Positions 7,992-18,977 of a stretch of 64,000 bases of DNA are shown here, piece by piece. The stretch spans positions 186,001 through 250,000 of the forward strand of contig JAKOUY010000040.1 in the NCBI GenBank assembly GCA_029782355.1, read 5' to 3'. The stretch's first letter is position 1; the number at the start of each line of letters is the position of its first letter. The notes beneath the pieces are model-generated. The model saw only the letters and a list, made by a program, of their open reading frames with translations, searched no databases and was not told where the DNA came from. This DNA is from Actinomycetes bacterium (GTDB lineage Bacteria; Actinomycetota; Acidimicrobiia; Acidimicrobiales; Ilumatobacteraceae). The position numbers and the translations under genes are program-made.

Positions 7992-8249
7992 TCAGCGCCG
8001 ACGGCGTCCGCCCACGGCCTGCAGCACCAGCAGCAGCAGGACTGCACCGAGCGCGCTGACCAGGATCGAGCGGAGGTCGAAGTCGTTGACCCCCTGCTTG
8101 CCGGCGGCATGCATCAGCGCCCCACCGATCAGCGCGCCGAGCACGCCGACGGCGATCGTGTAGAGGCACCCGGTGCGGTCGTCCTTGACGACCCATCGAG
8201 CCAGCAGCCCGGCCAGCAGGCCGACGGCGATCCACGCCAGGATGGTCAT
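7992..8249 (-). CDS. GlsB/YeaQ/YmgE-type small membrane protein
   Basis: 85-residue integral membrane protein of the transglycosylase-associated (GlsB/YeaQ/YmgE) family, often stress-linked and of unknown biochemical role. It has three hydrophobic segments: ILAWIAVGLLAGLLARWVV near the N-terminus, a glycine-rich one (TIAVGVLGALIGGALM) and a C-terminal one (ILVSALGAVLLLLVLQAV), followed by a basic tail GGRRRR. The family's Gly-rich motif in the middle segment is clear. It is convergent with the ArsC-like gene and transcribed away from metH's 3' end, with its own -10 box. Confidence 0.85.
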   Translation of the reverse strand: MTILAWIAVGLLAGLLARWVVKDDRTGCLYTIAVGVLGALIGGALMHAAGKQGVNDFDLRSILVSALGAVLLLLVLQAVGGRRRR

Positions 8250-8256
8250 GCCCCCG

Positions 8257-8262
8257 ATGCTA
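8257..8262 (-). promoter_or_regulatory. -10 box TAGCAT upstream of the YeaQ-type gene
   Basis: Read on the minus strand, TAGCAT ends seven bases before ATG 8249, consistent with a leaderless or very short-leader transcript. Confidence 0.5.
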
Positions 8263-8292
8263 CGGCTCGCGCCCGGGCTGCCTGACTCCCGG

Positions 8293-8314
8293 GCCGGCCG
8301 GATCGCGGGCCGGC
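8293..8314 (-). terminator. GC-rich hairpin after metH stop
   Basis: GCCGGCC (8293-8299) and GGCCGGC (8308-8314) form a 7-bp stem with an eight-base loop. It begins one base beyond the metH stop codon at 8316-8318. A second inverted repeat, GCCCGGG with CCCGGGC (8271-8277 and 8288-8294), overlaps it. No T-tract follows, as is common for high-GC actinobacterial terminators. Confidence 0.45.
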
Positions 8315-8315
8315 G

Positions 8316-11300
8316 TCAGCGGGCGACGAAGTACTTGGCCTGCGGGTGATGGCAGATCAACGCCGAGGTGGTCTGCTCCGGCTGGTACTGCCAGCCGGTG
8401 TCCTCGCTGACCTCGATCCCCAACCGGCCGGCGTCGAGCAACTGGGCGACCACGGCGTTGCCTTCCAGGTCGGGGCACGCCGGGTAGCCCCACGAGTACC
8501 GGCCGCCGCGGTACTGCTGGCGGAACAGCCCGCCGAGCGACGGCCCGTCTTCGTCGGCGAATCCCCACTCCTGGCGGATGCGGTGGTGCCACATCTCCGC
8601 CAGCGCCTCGGCCATCTCCACCCCGATCCCGTGCACCTGCAGGTAGTCGGTGTAGCGATCGGCCGCGAACAGCCGGGCGGTCTCCTCGCTGACCGCGGCA
8701 CCCATCGTGACGATGTGGAACGCGGCGTAATCGACCTCGTCGCCCGCCACGGGCCGGAAGAAGTCGGCGATGCACTGGAACGGATCCTCGCCCTGGCGGG
8801 GGAAGGTCATCCGGGCCAGTTCGGTCGTGCGCGACGGGTCCTCCCACACGATCAGGTCGTCGCCGTCGCCGTTGACCGCGAAGTAGCCGTACACCACCTG
8901 GGGCACGAGGATGCCCGAGGCCTTGGCCTCCGCCAGACGGGCGCGCAGCTGCGGGCGTAGCCGGGCCTTGAAGGCCTCGTCGCCCTCGGTCCCCTCCGGG
9001 CGGAACTGCCACTGGTTGCGGAACAGCGTGGTCTCGTTGAGGTACGCGGCGATCTCGTCGAGCGCCAGTCCCTTGACGATCCGCGACCCGAGGAACGGTG
9101 GCGTGAACACCGGGTTGTCGGTCACCACGGACGGCGAGCGGGCCGGCACGTCGGAGGCGGACGGGTGCTGGCCGAGCCGCGGTGGGAGCACCCGCCCACC
9201 CAGCTCCCGACCGAACCCGGGGTCGTCGGCGCCGGCCTTGATGGCCATCAGTCGCTCCATGGTCCGCAGCCCCTCGAACGCGTCGCGCCCGTAGAACAGC
9301 CGGCCCTCGTACACCTGGCGCAGGTCGCGCTCGACGTAGCTGCGGGTCAGCGCCGCCCCGCCGAGCAGCACGGGGATGTCCGACAGTCCGAGGTCGTTGA
9401 GCTCGATCAGGTTGTCGCGCATGACCAGGGTCGACTTGACCAGCAGACCGCTCATGCCGATGGCGTCGGCGCCGACTTCCTGGGCCGTGGCGACCATCTC
9501 GCCGATCGGCACCTTGATCCCCAGGTTGTGGACCTCGTAGCCGTTGTTCGTGCAGATGATGTCGACCAGGTTCTTGCCGATGTCGTGGACGTCGCCCTTC
9601 ACCGTGGCCAGCACCAGGCGGCCCTTCGACAACCCGGTGCTGCTGTGGTCCATGTGCGGTTCCAGGTGGGCGACGGCGGCCTTCATCGTCTCGGCGCTCT
9701 GCAGCACGAAGGGCAACTGCATCTCGCCAGACCCGAACAGGTCACCGACCACCTTCATCCCGTCCAGCAGCGTGTCGTTGATGATGTCCAGGGCGGGGAT
9801 CCCGGCGGCCAGCGCCTCGTCCAGCTCGGCCGTCAACCCGTCGCGATCACCGTCGATGATCCGGTGCTTGAGCCGTTCGTGCACCGGCCAGCCGCTGCGG
9901 TCCTCGACCACCGTCTTGACGCTGGTGACGTCGGCGAACACCTCCAGCAGGTGGGTCAACGGATCGTGGCCGGGGGTCCGCCGGTCGTAGATCAGGTCGA
10001 GGCAGGCGTCGCGCTGCTCGGCGGGGAGCTTGTTCAGCGGGACGATCTTGGCGGCGTGGACGATGGCCGAGTCCAGCCCGGCGGCGACGCACTCGTGGAG
10101 GAACACGCTGTTCAGGGCGTGGCGGGCGGCGGTCGACAGCCCGAAGCTGACGTTGCTGACCCCGAGGGTGGTGAACGCACCGGGGATCTCCGCCTTGATC
10201 CGCCGGATGGCCTCGATGGTGTGCATCGCATCAGCGCGCAGGTCCTCGTCGCCGGTGGACAGCGGGAAGGTCAGGGCGTCGAAGATCAGGTCGCCGGCCG
10301 ACAAGCCGTAGCGCTCGGTGGCGATGCGGTGCAGGCGGTGGGCGACCTCCAGCTTCCAGGCCACGTCGCGAGCCTGGCCGCGCTCGTCGATCAGCAGGCA
10401 GATCACGGCCGCCCCGTACTCGGCGGCCAGCGAGAGCACCCGGTCGAGCCGGCTGCCCTCGGCCTCGCCGTCCTCCAGGTTCGCCGAGTTGAGGATCGCC
10501 CGCCCACCGATGTGGCCGAGCCCGGCCTCCATGACCGGTGGCTCGGTGGAGTCGAGCACCAGCGGCACGCTGGCCTGGGTGGCGAAGCGCCCGGCGATCT
10601 CGTGCATGTCGGCCGTGCCGTCGCGCCCGACGTAGTCGACGCAGACGTCCAGGACGTGGGCACCCTCGCGGATCTGCTCGCTGGCCATCTTCGTGCAGGT
10701 GTCCCAGTCGCCGGCTAGCATCGCCTGGCGGAAGGCCTTGGAACCGTTGGCGTTGGTCCGCTCGCCGATGATCAGGAAGCTGAGGTCCTGGCGCAGCGGC
10801 ACCGGGCTGTAGATCGACGAGACGCTGGGCTCCAGCACCGGCCGGCGGTCGGCGGGCGCCATCCCGGACACTGCCTCGACCACGGCGCGCAGGTGCTCCG
10901 GCGTGGTCCCGCAGCATCCACCGACGACGCCCACGCCCAGATCCGTCACGTGGTGGCGGTGGTAGTCGGCCAGGGCCTGCGGGGTCAGGTCGTAGTGGGT
11001 TCGCCCGTCGACGATGCTCGGCAGGCCGGCGTTGGGCATGACCGAGATCGGCACCGGGCAGCTCTGGGCGAGGGCACGGAGGTGCTCCTGCATCTCCGCC
11101 GGGCCGGTGGAGCAGTTCAGCCCGAACACGTCGGCGCGCATCGCCGCCAGGCTGGTGAGCGCCGCGCCGATCTCGCTGCCCACCAGCATCCGTCCGGTGG
11201 TCTCCATCGACACCTGGACCTGGATCGGCACCTGGCGGCCGGCGGCGCGCATCGCCCGGCGGCAGGCGATCATCGCCGCCTTGGCCTGCAACAGGTCGTA

Positions 11301-11789
11301 GCACGTCTCCACCAGGAACAGATCGATCCCGCCCGCCAGCAGGCCACGGGCCTGGACCTCGTAGCTGTCGCGCAGGGAGGCGAAGTCGATGAAGCCGAGG
11401 CTGGGCAGCTTGGTGCCCGGACCGATCGAGCCGGCGACGAAGCGTGGCCGACCGTCGGTGGCGTGGTCGTCGGCCACCTCGCGGGCCAGGCGGGCGGCGG
11501 CCACGTTCAGCTCGTAGGCCCGTTCGGCGATGCCGTACTCGCCGAGGACCACGCCGAAGCTGCCGAAGCTGGCGGTCTCCACGGCGTCGACGCCGACGGT
11601 CAAGAAAGCGTCGTGCATGCCGCGGATCATGTCCGGCCGGGTCAGGCAGAGCAGCTCGTTGCAGCCCTCCAGATCGGGGCCTCCGAAGTCGTCGGCGGAC
11701 AGCTCGAGCCCCTGCACGTAGGTCCCGAACGCCCCGTCGAAGACCACCACTCGCTCGGCGACGGCGTCGAGATACCCCGGCGAACCCAT
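8316..11789 (-). CDS. metH: Cobalamin-dependent methionine synthase MetH
   Basis: Transfers a methyl group from 5-methyltetrahydrofolate to homocysteine via enzyme-bound cobalamin. The 1157 residues hold all four modules. A homocysteine-binding domain (about 1-310) contains VVGGCCGT. A pterin-binding domain follows (about 330-600, LIIGERTNANGS). The B12 cap and B12-binding domain (about 640-870) have the cobalt-ligand motif DVHDIGKN. The C-terminal AdoMet activation domain (about 900-1157) contains the family-typical YSWGYPACPDLEG. Length is close to the usual 1150-1230. It stands alone with its own -10 box and a 14-bp tandem repeat upstream. I saw no cobalamin riboswitch in the 160-bp upstream gap. 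Confidence 0.96.
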   Translation of the reverse strand: MGSPGYLDAVAERVVVFDGAFGTYVQGLELSADDFGGPDLEGCNELLCLTRPDMIRGMHDAFLTVGVDAVETASFGSFGVVLGEYGIAERAYELNVAAARLAREVADDHATDGRPRFVAGSIGPGTKLPSLGFIDFASLRDSYEVQARGLLAGGIDLFLVETCYDLLQAKAAMIACRRAMRAAGRQVPIQVQVSMETTGRMLVGSEIGAALTSLAAMRADVFGLNCSTGPAEMQEHLRALAQSCPVPISVMPNAGLPSIVDGRTHYDLTPQALADYHRHHVTDLGVGVVGGCCGTTPEHLRAVVEAVSGMAPADRRPVLEPSVSSIYSPVPLRQDLSFLIIGERTNANGSKAFRQAMLAGDWDTCTKMASEQIREGAHVLDVCVDYVGRDGTADMHEIAGRFATQASVPLVLDSTEPPVMEAGLGHIGGRAILNSANLEDGEAEGSRLDRVLSLAAEYGAAVICLLIDERGQARDVAWKLEVAHRLHRIATERYGLSAGDLIFDALTFPLSTGDEDLRADAMHTIEAIRRIKAEIPGAFTTLGVSNVSFGLSTAARHALNSVFLHECVAAGLDSAIVHAAKIVPLNKLPAEQRDACLDLIYDRRTPGHDPLTHLLEVFADVTSVKTVVEDRSGWPVHERLKHRIIDGDRDGLTAELDEALAAGIPALDIINDTLLDGMKVVGDLFGSGEMQLPFVLQSAETMKAAVAHLEPHMDHSSTGLSKGRLVLATVKGDVHDIGKNLVDIICTNNGYEVHNLGIKVPIGEMVATAQEVGADAIGMSGLLVKSTLVMRDNLIELNDLGLSDIPVLLGGAALTRSYVERDLRQVYEGRLFYGRDAFEGLRTMERLMAIKAGADDPGFGRELGGRVLPPRLGQHPSASDVPARSPSVVTDNPVFTPPFLGSRIVKGLALDEIAAYLNETTLFRNQWQFRPEGTEGDEAFKARLRPQLRARLAEAKASGILVPQVVYGYFAVNGDGDDLIVWEDPSRTTELARMTFPRQGEDPFQCIADFFRPVAGDEVDYAAFHIVTMGAAVSEETARLFAADRYTDYLQVHGIGVEMAEALAEMWHHRIRQEWGFADEDGPSLGGLFRQQYRGGRYSWGYPACPDLEGNAVVAQLLDAGRLGIEVSEDTGWQYQPEQTTSALICHHPQAKYFVAR

Positions 11790-11798
11790 CGGCGCTGC

Positions 11799-11804
11799 AC
11801 CCTA
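11799..11804 (-). promoter_or_regulatory. -10 box TAGGGT for metH
   Basis: On the minus strand TAGGGT ends nine bases before ATG 11789. The adjacent 14-bp repeats start three bases further upstream and would occupy the -35 and upstream promoter region. Confidence 0.5.
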
Positions 11805-11806
11805 TC

Positions 11807-11890
11807 GTCGTGGGTCCGACGTCATGGGTCCGACGTGGTGGGTCCGACGTGGTGGGTCCGACGTGGTGGGTCCGACGTGGTGGGTCCGGC
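11807..11890. repeat. 14-bp tandem repeat x6 between metH and pepA
   Basis: Six direct copies of a 14-bp unit, consensus GTGGTGGGTCCGAC: copy 1 has GTC-GTG, copy 2 GTC-ATG, copies 3-5 match the consensus, copy 6 ends GGC. The array fills 84 of the 159 bp between the divergent metH and aminopeptidase starts and abuts the metH -10 box. It could be a repeated regulator site or a simple expansion. Confidence 0.9.
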
Positions 11891-11948
11891 GGTGCGCCGG
11901 GGCCGACGATCCAGCGGCGCTGCCCGACCCTCGTGGCAGACTTGGCCG

Positions 11949-13418
<1,470 letters not shown>

Positions 13419-13425
13419 GCGACCG

Positions 13426-14061
13426 TCACCCGCCCGCCGCCTGGATCCCGTCCAGCGTGCCGGCCGCGACGGCCGCCGCCGTGGCCCCGACCCCGGCGGC
13501 CAGCAGGCACCGCTCGATGGTCGAGGCGTCGTCACCGAGGTGGCGCAGCGTCGCCGCCAGCTGGGAGGCCCGCCGTTCGTCGGCGGCCGGCGCCTGGCGC
13601 TGCCAGGTGCGGTGAGCCTCCTGCAGGGCCGCCGGTAGGCGCGCCAGCTGGCGGGCCGAGAGCGGTGGCAGGCGGCGACGCACGGCCAGCGCACCGGGGA
13701 TGGTGCGGGTCACGCCGAACAGCTCGCATCGTTGCAACGCCCGGCCGAACGGGCCGCCCGCGGCCAGCGAGCGGGCCAGTCCGAGCGTCGCCGCCAACTC
13801 GGCGACGTCCTGCTCGTAGCCGTACGGGTAGCGGGCCAGGCCTCCGGCCAGGATGCGCAGGATCCACGTTGCCGTCGGTCCGAGGACGGACAGCCAGAAC
13901 TGCTGGACGTAGGTCGACTGGACGTCGGTGCCGATCGCGTCGACCACCGGGTCCTCCCACGGGACGATCATCAGGACCTCGGGCAGGCACGCCGCAGCCG
14001 TCGGGGTGGAGGCCGAGGTCGACGCCGGACTCGACGTCTCGGCCGGGGTTGCGGTGCTCAT
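13426..14061 (-). CDS. Uncharacterised actinobacterial protein, possible winged-helix core
   Basis: 211-residue protein of unknown function. The start at 14061 (MSTATPAETS) has GGAG at suitable spacing. After a Ser/Thr/Ala/Pro-rich N-terminus of about 30 residues comes a conserved-looking block (YVQQFWLSVLGPTATWILR, then DVAELAATLGLA). A segment follows that resembles a winged-helix: a recognition-like helix (FGRALQRCELFGV) then a hairpin ending in ALAVRRRLPPLSARQ. I infer possible DNA binding from this layout only. There is no signal peptide or obvious membrane span. It is divergent from the sirtuin gene. Confidence 0.75.
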   Translation of the reverse strand: MSTATPAETSSPASTSASTPTAAACLPEVLMIVPWEDPVVDAIGTDVQSTYVQQFWLSVLGPTATWILRILAGGLARYPYGYEQDVAELAATLGLARSLAAGGPFGRALQRCELFGVTRTIPGALAVRRRLPPLSARQLARLPAALQEAHRTWQRQAPAADERRASQLAATLRHLGDDASTIERCLLAAGVGATAAAVAAGTLDGIQAAGG

Positions 14062-14146
14062 GCGGTGCTCCATCCACTCGAGTTGCCAGCGCACGGGATG
14101 GGGGAAGTACGGGTGCAGAGGACAGCACCGGGCCCGATCCGGCAGC

Positions 14147-14152
14147 TACCGT
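14147..14152 (+). promoter_or_regulatory. -10 box TACCGT for the sirtuin gene
   Basis: TACCGT ends six bases before ATG 14159, the spacing of a leaderless transcript; no Shine-Dalgarno is seen. Confidence 0.55.
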
Positions 14153-14158
14153 TCGACG

Positions 14159-14979
14159 ATGCACCCCGACGCCGATGCCCACGCCGGTGCGGCGGCGCTG
14201 GCCTCGGCCAGGGCAGCGCTGGACCTCGGACGGCGCGTCGTCGTGCTGACCGGGGCCGGGGTGTCCACCGACTCCGGGATCCCCGACTTCCGCGGGCCCA
14301 ACGGGGTGTGGACGAAGAACCCGGCAGCCGAGCGGGCCTCGACCCTGCAGCACTATCTCGCCGAGCCGGAGACCCGCCGGGCGGCGTGGCAGCAGCGACT
14401 GAGCTCGCCGGCGTTCGCCGCCGAGCCGAACGGGGCTCACCGAGCGTTGGTCGAGCTGGAACGATCCGGCCGCCTGGACACCCTGGTCACCCAGAACATC
14501 GACGGGCTGCACCAGCGTGCCGGCTCGGACCCGGCACGTGTGCTCGAGGTCCACGGCACGGCGTGGTTCACCCGCTGCTGGCAGTGCGGGGATCGTCGGC
14601 CGATGGTCGAGGCGCTCGACCGGGTGCGAGCCGGGGAGGACGACCCCTCGTGCCGGCTCTGTGGGGGGATCCTGAAGAGCGACACGATCTCCTTCGGCCA
14701 GGCGCTCGTGCCCGAGACGATCGACGCGGCGATGGCGGCCGCTCGGCGGGCCGACGTGCTGCTCGCCGCCGGGTCGACGCTCTCCGTTTACCCGGTGGCC
14801 GACATGGTGCCCCTCGCCGGGCGGGCCGGCGCCACGGTGATCGTGGCCAACGGGGAACCGACGGCCATGGACCATCTGGCCCACGTCGTGCTCCGCCGCC
14901 CGCTCGGGGAGATCCTCCCGGCCATCTGCGCCGGCCTCGACCCCATCGCTAATCCCGACCAGTCCGGTAGGGTTTCACC

Positions 14980-14983
<4 letters not shown>
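14159..14983 (+). CDS. Sir2-family NAD-dependent protein deacetylase
   Basis: 274-residue sirtuin that removes acyl groups from protein lysines using NAD+. Key motifs are GAGVSTDSGIPDFRG (NAD binding), TQNIDGLH, and the catalytic histidine in LEVHGTAW. The zinc site has CWQC and CRLC pairs. GSTLSVYPV and IVANGEPT complete the Rossmann core. All catalytic elements are present. The chosen ATG begins a short alanine-rich N-terminus and sits six bases after a -10 box. Its stop overlaps the start of the rhodanese-ThiF gene (ATGA), so the two can be co-translated, although the second gene also has its own promoter. Confidence 0.92.
14968..14973 (+). promoter_or_regulatory. -10 box TAGGGT inside the sirtuin gene
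   Basis: TAGGGT lies within the last codons of the sirtuin gene and ends six bases before ATG 14980, giving the rhodanese-ThiF gene a likely leaderless promoter of its own. Confidence 0.5.
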
Positions 14984-16143
<1,160 letters not shown>

Positions 16144-16212
16144 CAGCGCGTCCACCCCCAACCTCGCCCACCCGGACCCCGGGAGTCCCGGGGAACCGGC
16201 TGCCCCGACCGT

Positions 16213-16228
16213 TCTTGTCGTGACAAGA
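16213..16228. promoter_or_regulatory. Isolated palindrome TCTTGTC-GT-GACAAGA
   Basis: Seven-base inverted arms around a two-base centre, lying in the gap between two convergent genes (stops at 16143 and 16350). The two-base centre is too short for a hairpin, so it looks more like a dimeric regulator site than a terminator, yet no promoter-facing gene is next to it. Confidence 0.4.
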
Positions 16229-16349
16229 TCGCTACGTCTCGAACCGGTCACGACCAGAACGCCGAGGCGGGGTCGGCCGAGGGTGCCGGGGGCGATGCGG
16301 GGCGGGCGGGCCGGGACGGGCGGGCCGGGACGGCGCCGGTGCGGGGGGA

Positions 16350-17162
16350 TCAGGCCAGCAGGGCGTGCTCCAGGGCATGCAGGTGGTGGTCGGGCACGCC
16401 GAGGTGGCGGACGTACTGGCGGACCGAGCCGTGGGCCGTGCAGATCGTGTCGAGCACGCCGGCCATCGCCTCGGGCAGCGAGGCCATGAACGCGGTGGGC
16501 GTGTCGGCAATGCCGGCCATCGCCTCGGGGTGCTCCCGGCGAGTCCAGGCGCGCAGTCGCTCGGTGGCCTCGGTGGTCTTGGCGTAGTCGGCGACGATGT
16601 ACTCGTGGCGTACGCCGAGTGCGCCGAGCACCAGCATGGCCAGCACACCCGTGCGATCCTTGCCCGCCGCGCAGTGGAACACCGCCGGCAGCACGCCGGC
16701 GTCGGCGAGGTGGCCGATGGCCTGGGCGAAGCGAGGGGCCCGGGCATCGAGCATCCGCAGGTAGGCCCACTCGAGGAACTCGGCGGGGGTGCGCTCGGTG
16801 ACCTCGTGCCGGGGCAGGCGGTCCCACGTGGTGTCGATCACCGAGAGCTGGTGATAGGTCACCGGGTGGTAGTCGATTGGGAACCGGCCACGCAGGTCGA
16901 CCTCCTCGTCGGTGCGCAGGTCGATGACCGTGCGCAGGCCGAGCCGGCGGACGGCGTCGAGGTCGTCGCCGCTCAGGCGGTACAGCCCGTCGGCGCGATA
17001 CAGCCGACCCCACTGGGTCATCCGGCCGTCGTCGGTGGGGTACCCGCCGAGGTCACGAAAGTTGTGGACGGCGTCGAGGGCGATCAGCCGCCGGGGGTCG
17101 TCGAGCGCGGTGCGCAGGTCGACGTCCAGCGCGGCGGAGGGCACGGTCGGGGCGGAGGACAT
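16350..17162 (-). CDS. Tyrosine-protein phosphatase, IphP/LipA-like
   Basis: 270-residue phosphatase of the bacterial dual-specificity/IphP type. The active-site P-loop is HCAAGKDRTG (C-x5-R present). The N-terminal block NFRDLGGYPTDDGR and the general-acid region after LRTVIDLRTDEEV are typical. Relatives dephosphorylate phosphotyrosine or phosphoinositides; the substrate cannot be told here. The start at 17162 was preferred because TACCGT sits ten bases upstream on the coding strand and the preceding open frame is not family-like. It is convergent with the rhodanese-ThiF gene. Confidence 0.88.
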   Translation of the reverse strand: MSSAPTVPSAALDVDLRTALDDPRRLIALDAVHNFRDLGGYPTDDGRMTQWGRLYRADGLYRLSGDDLDAVRRLGLRTVIDLRTDEEVDLRGRFPIDYHPVTYHQLSVIDTTWDRLPRHEVTERTPAEFLEWAYLRMLDARAPRFAQAIGHLADAGVLPAVFHCAAGKDRTGVLAMLVLGALGVRHEYIVADYAKTTEATERLRAWTRREHPEAMAGIADTPTAFMASLPEAMAGVLDTICTAHGSVRQYVRHLGVPDHHLHALEHALLA

Positions 17163-17238
17163 GGCTCGATCCACGGTATCGGAGGGGGTTCGGCGAGCCG
17201 GGGACAGCGAAACGAACGTTGTGTGAACCCTGTCGCAG

Positions 17239-18126
17239 TCAGGCCGGTGCATCGGCTCCCGCGGCGTCGATCTGCTCACGCTCCTGGACCACCACGCCAC
17301 CGATGACCAGTGCTGCGCCGGCCAGGTCGACGGCGCTCGGCCGTTGGCCGAGGGCCAGGTACCCCACCACCATGGCGCTGACCGGCAGGAGGGCCAGGAG
17401 CACGGCGAAGCGTCGGGTGGGGATGCGGCGCATGACGAACTGGTCGAGCCCGTACGGCACCACCGTGGAGAGCAACCCGACCACGAAGCACAGCAGCAGC
17501 AGGCGCGGCGAGGAGAACAGTGGGCCGGCCCCGTGAGCGCCGAACGGCGCCAGCACCAGCGACCCGAACAGCAGGCTGACGGTCAGTCCGGAGAGGCCGC
17601 GCTGCAGGCCGGCGACCCGCCGGCCGAGGACGATGTACCCGGCCCACGTCAGCGAGGCGCCGGCGATGAACACCAGGCCGAGCGGCTCGCTGTCGATCTC
17701 CACGCCGGAGAGCAGGACGACGCCGGCGGCGGCGAGGGCCAGGGCCAGCGAGTTGCGCAGCGAGCGGGTCAAGGCCGCGGCCAGGGCGATCGGTCCGATG
17801 AACTCGATCACCACGCTCTTGCCCAGCGGGATGCGATCGATGGCCAGGTAGAAGCACAGGTTCATCAGCGCCGTGGTCGCCCCGAACAGCGCTGCCCGAC
17901 CGAGATCATCTCGGCTCCAGGCCTGGCGCCACCAGCGGGTGGTCACGGCCAGGATCGTCGCCGCGGTCAGTGCCCGCAGCCAGACGACCGACTCCGGCGG
18001 GGCATCCTCGAACAGCTTGACGGCGACCACCGCCCCGACGTACTGGACGATGCCGGCGACGGCGAACAGGGCTTCCGGTGAGGCCTGGTCGATGGCGCCG
18101 GCGGCGGCCGACCGTGGTCGCGGCAC
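17239..18126 (-). CDS. EamA/DMT-family membrane transporter
   Basis: 295-residue integral membrane protein with about ten hydrophobic segments in two EamA repeats, the organisation of drug/metabolite exporters such as RhtA and YdcZ relatives. Recognisable pieces are the N-terminal FAVAGIVQYVGAVVAVKLF, LGKSVVIEFIGPIALAAAL, LTWAGYIVLGRRVAG and the C-terminal ALGQRPSAVDLAGAALVIGG. The GTG start at 18126 lies eight bases after the stop of the class II aldolase gene, so the two are probably one transcript. The substrate is unknown; amino-acid or metabolite export is typical for the family. Confidence 0.88.
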   Translation of the reverse strand: MPRPRSAAAGAIDQASPEALFAVAGIVQYVGAVVAVKLFEDAPPESVVWLRALTAATILAVTTRWWRQAWSRDDLGRAALFGATTALMNLCFYLAIDRIPLGKSVVIEFIGPIALAAALTRSLRNSLALALAAAGVVLLSGVEIDSEPLGLVFIAGASLTWAGYIVLGRRVAGLQRGLSGLTVSLLFGSLVLAPFGAHGAGPLFSSPRLLLLCFVVGLLSTVVPYGLDQFVMRRIPTRRFAVLLALLPVSAMVVGYLALGQRPSAVDLAGAALVIGGVVVQEREQIDAAGADAPA

Positions 18127-18134
18127 CAAGCGGC

Positions 18135-18947
18135 TCAGTCGAACAGCTCGGGGTCGGTGCGGCAGATCTCCTGCCACAGCGGCTGGAAGCTGAACCACCC
18201 GGCGGCGGGGAACGCCGTCTGGGTTCGGGTGTAGGTGGCCATCTCGTGGGGGATCAGCTTGGGTGTCCCGGCGGCCATCGCCGCCAGCTGGGCCTGGCAG
18301 CTGCGCTCCATGCTGATGAACCAGAACGCCGCCTCGTCGACGCTCTCGCCCACGGTGAACAGCCCGTGGTTCTGGTGGATGGCCGCCTTGCCGGTGGGGA
18401 AGTTGGCGGCCAGCTCGCGCCCGGCCTCGACCTCGAACACGACGGCGCCGCCCTGGGCGGTGATGACGGTGTGATCCTCGTAGAAGATGCAGGCGTCCTG
18501 CGTGATCGGGTCCAGCGGGATGCCGAGCGAGCTGAACGCCTTGCCGTAGACGCTGTGGCTGTGCGCCGCGGCGACGATATCCGGGCGGGCCTGGTGGACA
18601 GCGGCATGGATGACGAAGGCCGCCCGGTTGACCGGCTTGGAGCCGTAGACCACATCGCCGTCGTGGTTGACCAGGATCAGGTCGCTGACCCGGACGTGGC
18701 GGAAGCTCATGCCGAACGGGTTGACCCAGAAGTGGTCGGGGAACTCGGGATCGCGCACGGTGATGTGCCCGGCGACGCCCTCGCCGAAGCCCAGCCGACC
18801 GAAGATGCGCAGCGCCCCGGCCAACTTCTGCTTGCGCGCCAGGCGCTCCTCGGCCACGGTCGCCGGCCGCTCGGGGAACCCGAGCGAGGTCTCCTTCGGG
18901 GTCAGCGGGACGCCGTCGATCTGGCGCGGCTCGGTGTCGGTGCTCAT
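18135..18947 (-). CDS. Class II aldolase/adducin-family protein
   Basis: 270-residue zinc-dependent aldolase-fold protein. Family hallmarks are GEGVAGHITVRDP near residue 60, AAAHSHSVYGKAF with the metal-binding HxH, and the C-terminal HQNHGLFTVGESVDEAAF with the third His region. Members cleave or decarboxylate hydroxy-sugars and related acids (fuculose-phosphate aldolase, methylthioribulose dehydratase, hydroxyketoacid decarboxylases). Nothing in the neighbourhood fixes a substrate. The downstream gene is an EamA exporter in the same run. Confidence 0.86.
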   Translation of the reverse strand: MSTDTEPRQIDGVPLTPKETSLGFPERPATVAEERLARKQKLAGALRIFGRLGFGEGVAGHITVRDPEFPDHFWVNPFGMSFRHVRVSDLILVNHDGDVVYGSKPVNRAAFVIHAAVHQARPDIVAAAHSHSVYGKAFSSLGIPLDPITQDACIFYEDHTVITAQGGAVVFEVEAGRELAANFPTGKAAIHQNHGLFTVGESVDEAAFWFISMERSCQAQLAAMAAGTPKLIPHEMATYTRTQTAFPAAGWFSFQPLWQEICRTDPELFD

Positions 18948-18955
18948 GGTCGTGG

Positions 18956-18961
18956 AGCGTA
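18956..18961 (-). promoter_or_regulatory. -10 box TACGCT for the class II aldolase gene
   Basis: On the minus strand TACGCT ends eight bases before ATG 18947, in line with a short-leader or leaderless start. Confidence 0.45.
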
Positions 18962-18977
18962 GACGGGGTGCCGGCGA

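Noticed and set aside
5416-8235. A 939-codon minus-strand frame running through several genes
   Set aside because: It crosses recognisable genes on both strands and its translation is Arg/Pro/Gly-rich noise typical of shadow frames.
11790-11948. Cobalamin or SAM riboswitch upstream of metH
   Set aside because: The gap is filled by 14-bp repeats and a -10 box next to the start; I saw no B12 box or riboswitch-like arrangement and there is no room for a leader.
16220-16489. Small plus-strand frame starting beside the 16213 palindrome
   Set aside because: The product is Arg/Gly-rich and antisense to the phosphatase; no start signal supports it.
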